DNA from: Candolleomyces eurysporus
Lineage: Eukaryota > Basidiomycota > Agaricomycetes > Agaricales > Psathyrellaceae
Reading direction: 5' to 3'
Assembly (NCBI GenBank): GCA_027579435.1
Contig: JANBPK010001791.1
Span: 1-10,523, forward strand
Length of the DNA stretch: 10,523 nt
In this document: positions 1 to 7,176 of the stretch, in pieces
Layout: each line of letters begins with the position of its first letter
How positions within the stretch are numbered: position 1 is the stretch's first letter
Notes under the pieces: generated by a model
What the model was told of the DNA's origin: nothing
Databases searched by the model: none
The model's input: only the letters and a program-made list of their open reading frames with translations
Made by a program: the position numbers and the translations under genes

Positions 1-1059
1 AGGAGGAATGTACGAACATTATGATTCCTGTTCAACAAAACCAAAAGTGCACAACACGCCGGAGGCATGTGCACCAACCTAAAATCCGCGAACACATCAT
101 TCCAAAGCCTACCCGTCCCATCCTTCCGCCTTACACTATCAACCTGCTCCTCTGAGCTTCCATAAAGCACGCTCAAATCGAGATAACTGCTGGCATTGTT
201 GATACGCCCGTCGAAATGGTCTGTATCAAAAATGCTGTGGGTGATCAAGTTTGCGAAAGCGAAGAACAAAGATGAGATGCCGCCAGGATGATCTCGGTAC
301 TGATCGCGTTTGAGGAGAAGGTCGAAGACTAGTCCGGGTTCTGGGAGAGATCGCGGGGATAGGTGCTTGGATGGGACGGTACGGGCGTAAGGCGATTTCG
401 CCTTTCCCAGTGACGGGAACAAGGGGTTGTAGTTAGACCCGTCCGCAGAGCGGTATACGTACTTGGCCGGAGGGTGTGAATGCCCCGACGCCTTATTAGA
501 TTCAGTCGCGGTCGGTCGGGGAAGGCACAGATAGGTGTTGGGCGGGTGTGGCAGGGCTTTGTAGACTACAAATGAGAGTCAACGTGGACTTCAAGTCAAT
601 CGAATGAGCAATAAAACTCACATAGCATAATCGCGGCATCTTGCATCTTTTTCGAGATGGGGTATCCACGCAGCCTGGACATAGCAACGAGGCCTGTTTC
701 AAGCTATCCAGTGCAAAATAAGCACTGGCTTTTCGATCATACTATACCGTTTTGCTAACTCACCAGCCCAAGGCGATCGTCGATACCGTCGCCATCCTTG
801 TTTTGGAGAGCATCGAAAATTGCAGGCTACAAGTCGAAACGGCAACAGTTAGTATGAAATTTAGACCGATCAATCAAATACCAACCAGATCGTTGACAGT
901 AAATGCAGGCTTGCGAACCAGGTACTGCAAATGCTCCAATTTGCTTTCGAGACTGGGGGCAACCTTCTTGCCAGGGGACGCTCCACAGGTATCTACCGGG
1001 GCTTTGCTTTGGTTGAAATAATCAAGCTGCTGGGCAAATTTGCGTAAGATGAGGCTCAT
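1..1059 (-). CDS. Psi-producing oxygenase / linoleate diol synthase, N-terminal part (runs off left edge)
   Basis: Fungal heme dioxygenase of the Ppo/LDS family, which oxygenates C18 fatty acids to hydroperoxides and diols (oxylipins controlling sporulation). I joined exons 1059-886, 826-764, 703-622 and 565 to about 18. Introns are 59, 60 and 56 nt; the first has GTTGGT donor, TACTAAC branch site and TTGTAG acceptor. The joined frame gives 289 residues. Diagnostic stretches: ALPHPP near residues 110-115; YRSADGSNYNP at 144-154; PGLVFD at 183-188; HPGGISSLFFAFANLITHSIF at 199-219, where His216 matches the distal heme histidine; YLDLSVLYGSS at 234-244 (calcium-loop equivalent in the peroxidase/cyclooxygenase superfamily); DGTGRLWNDVFAD at 255-267; NRNHN at 285-289. 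A further intron probably starts at 17 (GTTCGT), because the next codons do not fit the family. The C-terminal half, including the proximal His and any P450 domain, lies outside. Which Ppo paralogue it is cannot be told. The start ATG is at 1059. Confidence 0.9.
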
Positions 1060-1942
1060 AATTGTGGAATGAGAAGGCGAGATCAGAAGACGGGGAAAAG
1101 CTTCCGAGAATGAGTATGCAAACAGGGNCAAATGTTTAGAAGAATGGAGGGGCTTTCGATCTCGAATATATATCAAAGTAGACGGGAAAAAAACGGATTT
1201 GAAAGACCTTGGCCTCGTAATCGTGAGTTGAGGACTTACCAAGAAAAAACACGAGGGAAGGCTCAAAACTCGAGCTCCTTGATCCAACCCCGATAGGACG
1301 TAACACCTGTAACGCGTCCAAGCCACACAAATAGTGGTATGCTACACATCGTTCTCCCTGGAGTTGGAGGAACTGCATCGAAAAAGGATAGTTGACTTTT
1401 CCAAGGGGCTGGCTTTTTCGGTCATGGGTTTGCTCTATTCGGCGCAATCCAGACTGATACGGCTGCTTCGGATCATTGGAATCGCCCTCGCCGGCGTTGT
1501 CTCATGCAGTGGACTGAGCCGAGTGGGTTGTAATTCTGCTCTGTAGGCGATGCTGGGCACAGATGAGGGGAAGTATGCAAAGGCGTTTGTTCCAAGACAC
1601 ATACCAACAAATGCTACAAGTCCTTCCATCTTGTCCTTTCATTCTTCTTTCCTGAAATTCGTGTTGAGTGGTCACGCCGTTCGGGCTGTTGATGCCGCTA
1701 CCTTGGATCGACCATCGACTTGGAATTCTGTGTGTAGAAGTAAATTTCGTATCTTCAATATTTAGCTTGGGCAGCTAGCTGTCGGCATGCACTTTTTCCT
1801 GCGATGTTTCAGGGTTCTTCACTCGCAACAACATCCTTATTTTTTCGGGATGCCATATCACATCAATTGACCGGCGTCAGAAGTCGTCCGACTCGCGAGG
1901 AGACTCAATTGAGGTCGAAACATAATTAGTCCAAACGGTCCA
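1060..1942. other. Upstream/intergenic region without a supportable gene
   Basis: This ~880 bp stretch holds the presumed 5' UTR and promoter of the minus-strand Ppo gene. Open frames on both strands are at most ~100 codons, overlap one another and show no recognisable motif, so I call none. One minus-strand frame (1629-1435) starts with a hydrophobic run but has nothing else to support it. An ambiguous base sits at 1128, outside any coding exon. I could not align this stretch to other parts of the window. Confidence 0.5.
1167..1173 (-). promoter_or_regulatory. TATA-like element upstream of the Ppo gene
   Basis: An alternating TATATAT lies about 110 bp upstream of the Ppo ATG at 1059, in the place expected for a fungal TATA box. 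The assignment is by position and sequence only. Confidence 0.4.
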
Positions 1943-2049
1943 TTTTCTAAATTAAAGCCAACAACAGATCATCGAAATGGTCAAGATAGTCAAATACCAA
2001 AATTGTAGCGGAAAACCGGTCTTCAATATTCAATCTCATCCGTGTAACA

Positions 2050-3391
2050 CCACAACGAGTTCGCCGCCGCCTCCGCGGCCGGTCCACCATCATTACCGGT
2101 CTCTGCTCAATCCCAACTTTCACATGCTATGCATAGTCCACTCCAAACGCCTGGCTCGACCCAATCCCCTACGCCTACTTGTCTCACAGAATGCGTGATA
2201 TTGCTCTGGCTCTTCGCGATCACCTTGAGCTGCTCCAACTTCCAGATTTCAATTAGAGCATTCATCGCCCTCTGCTTCTCTTCCGCCGCTGATCAGCCAC
2301 TAACGACTGCGCGACTTCGTCGGCTAGTTTCGCAAGGGCAGTCGCTTCCATGAGGGCCTACTGTCGACGCGCTTCAGCTTCCCTGAAGACGGTCTTGTAC
2401 GAAGCGTCTGCTTCGTTGGACTTTACCTGCAGCAGATCTTCGGATTCGAGGATGACACTCTGTTTCTGGCCCTCGGCGACGTTGATATGGGCCTGGGTGT
2501 CCAGAGTTCGTTTGTAGCGGTTTTGCTGCTTCCATCTGGAGTTCTAGTTGGCGCTACAAGCCAGGGACAAAGATTAGTTTATGTAATGAGATGACAGGTT
2601 CATTGAGGGCAAGCCTCGCCTCGACTACGCGGTCCGCAGAGTGGAAGTTTTGTATTTCGAATCATGTACATTCGACACCCCCGCTCATGATCGACTTTCC
2701 GATGACTTCGTTCAGGCGTTTCTCCAGATCATTACGGTCGCCAATACTCTATTTCGAACAACACACATAAGCGCACACATGTGAATCAGACCACCCCCAC
2801 AAAGAGATGAGATAGGAACGCACCTGGTTATATGTAAAGTGGCCAATAAATGACCCAACCGCCCAAGTGCCCATATTCTTGACACTGTCATGGACGTTGT
2901 TCACTCCAAAGCAAGCCTTATAATTATCCAAAAACTTGTAGAAAAGCGACCCAGACCGAACAACAGGCACACTATCCGAGGTATAAGCTGGAAAGTCGGG
3001 CGCAGATATTGAGGGCTCACGCATACAACTTGGGTACGCGGTTTACCAGTGTGTACCACATATACAGCAATGCGGAATCCTTGGGAGAGTTTCACGGGGG
3101 TTTTGGCTAATCTAAAAATTCGTTGGATGATCGTAAATTTGGATTGTGTAGATTGGAAGGATAATAGGACTTACGTAGTTACGTGAGCCTCTACACCTCG
3201 TATCCGTGAGACTGTTCCTTTGTCTAGCAGGGATCTCCCTCTTCTGCCTCGTTATCTGAGCATTAATTCTCCTTCTAGAAACGATATGAAGTCCTCTCGC
3301 TAGCAAGATGTAGGATGCTCGCGGAGCACTTATACCAAGGGTTCTGCGCAAGGCTAGAGAGAAACCTTTGGGCTGTTGCAATAAGGCTCAT
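2050..3391 (-). pseudogene. Stomatin-like protein pseudogene (paralogue of 4774-6134)
   Basis: All four exons of the intact neighbour can be traced, but the frame is broken repeatedly. The ATG equivalent is at 3391 (MSLIATAQRF against MSLTTTAQRS). Lesions seen by hand alignment: a ~4 nt deletion near 3330-3345; a ~13 nt deletion near 3205; a ~10 nt insertion plus small deletion near 3025-3050; the exon 3 splice donor GT changed to GC at 2619-2618; a ~2 nt loss near 2525 in exon 4; a ~11 nt deletion near 2290; and the stop TAG changed to TGG at 2052-2050. The SPFH core of exon 2 (3024-2824, 67 codons) is still open and about 76% identical to the intact copy (51 of 67 residues counted). The promoter TATA box is also lost. 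A translated product would be truncated, so pseudogene is the simplest call. Confidence 0.88.
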
Positions 3392-4365
3392 GTTGTCCTT
3401 GTAGTCATGGATGCTGGTAGTTTTGAAGATGGCGGTAGATGACGATAGTGGTAGTGATTCATGATGAACGTCTACCAGGAATGAGCGGCACCTTTGATGA
3501 CACCTATGACTGCGACAGCGTGCTATCGAGGCTTCGGGAACGAAGTCAAGCTGCAAACTTTGTGTGGGTCTGCCAAGATGCAAGTCAGGACAGCGCGCTG
3601 CCAATAGTACCTAGTACCTGAGTCATACGGTTTTGATCCGGGATGGACCATGCCTACGTCAAAGTTCGTCCTGTTTCTCTAATAGTTTTCAAGGTCCTAA
3701 TAAACCTTTGAAAAACTCATTGAACTTAAATGTCGGAATCTCTTCGGGCGCCATAATTTACTCGAAGCCTTGCTCTAGATCTGAATAGCTTTCGCGTGAC
3801 ATTGCCAAATCTTACCACTGTGTTTTGGCCAGTCCGAGGCGCCGGAGATATGCTTGACGGTTATAATGGCACTCACATTCCTCGGAGCATTCACCTTCTT
3901 CGTAAATATTTCCGTCCCGTTGAGCAAGGAAGAGTGGAAAAAACGGATAACCATGACTCCTGGCGAAGGGGTGATGAGGTGACGTGAATGACAGACAATT
4001 CGGAGGTGGGTTGAGTGCGCAGAGTATGCTCATCAGAGCGTGTCAAGCCACGCTACAATCTCGCCTTGGCATCACTAAGTACTGGGTGACGGATTTCAGC
4101 AACGACGAGCGGAGCAGAATACGAAATCATTCTGCAGAGCCTCTAGGATTCAAGTAATTCATCGAATGATCGTACAGCATATCGATACAATTCTTCAGCT
4201 TAACAGTGCCTCGGGGGCTCTGAGTCCTCTACATTTCAACGTCCACCAAATGCAACTTGCTAAACCCGAGCTAAGCTTATTAGCATGACGAAATCTCAAA
4301 GGACGACGTAACTTTTATCTCGTACCATTTACCAGCATCATTACTACACGCTACACTTGAAACAC
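3392..4365. other. Spacer of copy A (former stomatin promoter plus ULA1 downstream region)
   Basis: Homologous in order to 6135-7176. Shared landmarks include the GGTTTTGATCCGG stretch at 3630, CTAATAGTTTTCAAG at 3680, the TTGAGCAAGGAAGAGTGG stretch at 3919, TGACGTGA at 3980 and GCTAAACCCGAG at 4259. The position equivalent to the intact TATA box reads CCTTTGATG at 3491-3499 and is destroyed. The only notable open frame is a 38-codon plus-strand frame at 3866-3982 with a short hydrophobic run; it is frameshifted in copy B and I do not call it a gene. Confidence 0.6.
3980..3987 (+). promoter_or_regulatory. TGACGTGA motif (copy A), CRE/ATF-like
   Basis: An ATF/CREB-type core kept in both duplicated spacers at nearly the same distance (about 590-600 bp) upstream of the stomatin start position. 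Function is inferred from the motif only. Confidence 0.3.
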
Positions 4366-4454
4366 TCAAACAGAGCGCCAGTCCAAGTTTCCGCCAAGTC
4401 TATGGTACAATACCCATCGATAGGGACACACCGCTTCATAACCATCTTGATAAC
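4366..4454 (-). pseudogene. ULA1 last-exon fragment carried in copy A
   Basis: About 89 bp match the 3' end of the intact ULA1 last exon (7177-7263), including the stretch for VPIDGYCTIDL and the codons for the EVIKM region. Only this scrap is present; the rest of ULA1 does not continue to the right, so this is the duplication breakpoint. A ~2 nt insertion before the former stop shifts the ending. It cannot encode a functional protein. Confidence 0.85.
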
Positions 4455-4460
4455 TTCTCG

Positions 4461-4662
4461 GGGTCACCAAGTACTTTAATTTAGAATAGTTCGCAGCATT
4501 ATGATGACGACCTTGAGTGTGGAATGATGGGGCAAGGACTCCTAGCACCTCCTCCTTGGGACAGCCAGCGTAACATGTTTATTTGGGTTGCTCCAAGACT
4601 ACATAAATATTAAAAGCCTTGCACGGAGCAATCTCGTCGATCAATACTGAGTGGTAACAGAG
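4461..4662. other. Spacer between the two duplicated copies
   Basis: About 200 bp that I could not align to either duplicate or to the flank left of copy A. It contains the presumed 3' end of the stomatin transcript and AT-rich stretches. No gene or mobile element is visible. Confidence 0.5.
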
Positions 4663-4773
4663 TTCTCTAAAATAAGAATCAACAACAGATATATCAAACA
4701 CGAGTGAAAAATAATCAAGTACCAAAATTATCAACGGAAAACCGGTCGTCAACCTCATTCCATCCATGTTACA

Positions 4774-6134
4774 CTACAACGAATTCGCCGCTGCCTCCGG
4801 CCCTCCACTTGTTGGCCTCTTCTTCTCAATCCCAGCTTTGACGTGCTGGGCGTAATCCACCCCGAATACCTCGCTCGACCCAATCCCCAACGCCGACTTG
4901 TCTCCAAAGAAATACGTGCTATTGCTCTGGCTCTTCGCGATCGCCTTGAGCTGCTCCAACCTCCTGATCTCAATTAGAGCATTCATCGCCCTCTGCTTCT
5001 CCTCCGCCGTAACATTGTTCTTATCGGCCGCCAACGATTGCGCGACTTCGTCGACCTGTTTCGCGAGCGCAGTGGCTTCCATGAGGGTTTGTTGTTGACG
5101 CGCTTCGGCCTCCCTGACGACGGTCTTGTACGAAGCGTCTGCTTCGTTAGATTTGGCTTGCAAAAGACCTTCGGATTCGAGGATGACCCGCTGTTTCTGG
5201 CCCTCGGCGACGTTGATGTGGGCTTGGGTGTCCAGAATTTGTTTACGGCGGTTTCGCTCTGCCTCCATTTGGAGTTCCAATTGGCGCTATAACCCGGGCG
5301 AGGGACACAGGTTATTTTAGATAATGAGAAATTAGGGTTATTGAGAACGAGCCTCACCTCGACTTCACGATTCGCAGGGTGGAAGTTTTGTATTTCGAAT
5401 CTTGTACACTCGACACCCCAGTTCATAATCGACTTTCCGATGACTTCGTTCAGGCGTTTGTTCAACTCGTTACGGTCGCCAATAACCTAAGTTGCACAGC
5501 GCGCATCAGCACACATTCGCAAGTCAGATCATCCCCACAGAGAGATGAGATAAGAACGCACCTGATCATAGGTAAAGTGGCCTATAACGGACCTGACCGC
5601 CGAAGTGCCCGTATTCTTGACGTTGTCATGGACATTGCTCACACCAAAGCAAGCCTTATAGCTGTCCACAACCTTGTAGAAAAGCGACCCCGAACAAACA
5701 ACGGGGACGTTATCCGAAGTATAAGCCGGAAGATTGGGAATAGATATCGAAGATTCACGCATATCCAGCTTGAGTACGCTGTGTACCACAGGCACCGCAA
5801 TGCGCAGACCTGGAGAGAGTTTCACGGGGTTCTTGCCCAATCTAAAGAGATATCATAGATAACTGTGAGTTTACGGGGATGTGGATGAGAAGGGTTTTGG
5901 TACGTACGTGAGCCTCCAAGCCTCGTATCCCTGGTCAATAACCGTGACAAAATTCCTCGTCCCAGCAGGAATCTCCCTCCTAGGCCTGGCCACCAGAGCA
6001 TTACTTCTCCTGTCAGGAACGATATGAAGACCTCTGGTTAGCAAGACATAGGATGCCCGTGTAGCATTTATCGCAACACTAGGGTTCCGTGCAAGGACGG
6101 ATAGAGATCGCTGAGCTGTGGTAGTAAGGCTCAT
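4774..6134 (-). CDS. Mitochondrial stomatin-like (SPFH/band 7) protein, SLP2 type
   Basis: Exons 6134-5908, 5841-5562, 5486-5358 and 5286-4774 join in frame to 382 residues. Introns are 66, 75 and 71 nt, with donors GTACGT, GTGCGT and GTGAGG and TAG acceptors. Residues 1-60 are rich in Ser, Arg and Ala with no transmembrane segment and look like a mitochondrial presequence. The SPFH domain spans roughly 61-212 (QGYEAWRLTLGKNP, LSPGLRIAVPVV, YKACFGVSNV, WGVECTRFEIQNFHP). A long charged coiled coil follows (QMEAERNRRKQILDTQAHIN, INVAEGQKQ, ILESEG), then a C-terminal STYFFGDKS motif. In the family these proteins form ring-like scaffolds on the mitochondrial inner membrane and support cardiolipin domains and protease or respiratory complexes. 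An upstream in-frame ATG at 6254 is rejected because it lies beyond the TATA box at 6239-6231. A degenerate paralogue sits at 2050-3391. Confidence 0.93.
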
Positions 6135-6230
6135 GTTGTCGTCGTCCGTGTTGTTGCTGAAGGTTGCAGTAGACGATGATGATGATGGTGATAGTAGTTT
6201 ATGATGAACGTCTCCCGGGAACGAGCGGCG

Positions 6231-6239
6231 CCTTTTATA
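6231..6239 (-). promoter_or_regulatory. TATA box of the stomatin-like gene
   Basis: The minus strand reads TATAAAAGG, a canonical TATA box about 100 bp upstream of the ATG at 6134. It also decides the start codon, since the in-frame ATG at 6254 lies upstream of it. The equivalent site in copy A (3499-3491) is mutated to CATCAAAGG. Confidence 0.7.
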
Positions 6240-6734
6240 CACCCATGACTTCAACGAGATTCTATTGAAGCTTCGGCAGTGGAGTCAACAGCTGTGGACC
6301 TTGTGGGTGTCAAGAGGCAAGCCGAGACGACGCGCTGCTGCCTACGTGCCCTTGAGTCACACGGTTTTGATCCGGCCCGCAACATGCCCCCGCCGCGCTG
6401 CTTCCGATTCCCTCCCCTTGAATCTAATAGTTTTCAAGCCGAGACTCTCCAAATAAAAATTTCCGAAAGTCTGATTATCTCGTATTTCTAAATGTCTCTG
6501 CGCTCTGTGCTCCATTCGAAGGATTGCCGTCGACCGAATAGCCGAACCAGTTGCGCAATGCATCGGCACTGACAGCATTCGCCATAGATTGGCCATCCCC
6601 TAGGCGCCCGAAATGGGCGCGCCGTTCTAGGGTATAATGACACTCATGTTTCTCGGAACATCGAGCTTCTTCATAGATCTTTCCGTTGAGCAAGGAAGAG
6701 TGGCAATAGCGGATAGCCATTAAGCCTGCCGCGG

Positions 6735-6742
6735 TGACGTGA
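6735..6742 (+). promoter_or_regulatory. TGACGTGA motif (copy B), CRE/ATF-like
   Basis: Same motif as at 3980-3987, about 600 bp upstream of the stomatin ATG and kept despite strong divergence around it. Candidate bZIP site; equally it could belong to the ULA1 3' side. Confidence 0.3.
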
Positions 6743-7176
6743 ACGCACGGCTTCGAGACGACAGACAATTTGGATGCGGATTTGGCCATTGACGCACAGC
6801 GCACACTACGAGCATCGTCATAATGTGTCTATCCACGCGTAAATCTCGCCTTGGCCTTACTGCTAGGTGACGGACCTTAGAAATGACGAACGGAGCAGAG
6901 CACGGAAATCACTATGCAGAGCCGTCTCTAACTTTCAAGTAATTAATTGGATAACCGGACAGCAAGGATAATTGACACAATTCTGCGACTCGACGAGTTC
7001 CTTGTCCTCAATGCATCTACACTTCATCCACTTCCTTGTACTACTAACCTGCTAAACCCGAGAAAAAAAAATATCAGCATGGCGAAATCACAATGAACGA
7101 GATATGTAGCAGATTCGTGGCTGCTATCTCCTACCACTTACCAACATTACACACAACGCACCCTGGGCCCAAACAC

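Larger units (their letters stand above)
1943..4460. repeat. Decayed copy A of a tandem ~2.5 kb segmental duplication
   Basis: This block is collinear, in the same orientation, with 4663-7263. The left end is near 1943 (TTTTCTAAATTAAAGCCAAC against TTCTCTAAAATAAGAATCAA at 4663). The right end is near 4454-4460, just after a CATCTTGATAAC match shared with 7252-7263. Matching landmarks run throughout: stomatin exons, introns, the 5' region around the ATG, spacer motifs and part of the last ULA1 exon. Divergence is substantial (about three quarters amino-acid identity in the best exon) with many small indels, so the duplication is not recent. Copy A is the non-functional one. Confidence 0.9.
6135..7176. 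other. Spacer between ULA1 and the stomatin-like gene
   Basis: About 1 kb containing the stomatin 5' UTR (with a short GAT repeat at 6175-6188), its TATA box and upstream promoter, and the ULA1 3' UTR. It is duplicated at 3392-4365. A minus-strand open frame of 109 codons (6804-6475) shares a short IYEE..CSE..ECHY string with copy A, but indels break collinearity elsewhere and no family is recognised. I treat it as non-coding. A CCAAT box (ATTGG on the plus strand) is at 6588-6592. Confidence 0.55.

Noticed and set aside
1334..1765. Two adjacent ~70-codon plus-strand frames upstream of the Ppo gene
   Set aside because: Short, no motif, no convincing splice signals joining them, and overlapped by equally good minus-strand frames.
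5379..5858. Plus-strand open frame of 159 codons antisense to the stomatin exons
   Set aside because: It crosses exons and introns of a well-supported gene on the other strand and has no recognisable motif; a shadow frame.
6135..6254. Longer stomatin start at 6254
   Set aside because: That ATG lies upstream of the TATA box at 6239-6231, and the extra 40 codons are a Ser/Asp-rich translation of 5' UTR; the ATG at 6134 gives a normal presequence.
6475..6804. Possible minus-strand gene in the ULA1-stomatin spacer
   Set aside because: Similarity to copy A is confined to a short string and explained by the DNA duplication; indels disrupt the frame between copies and no family is recognised.
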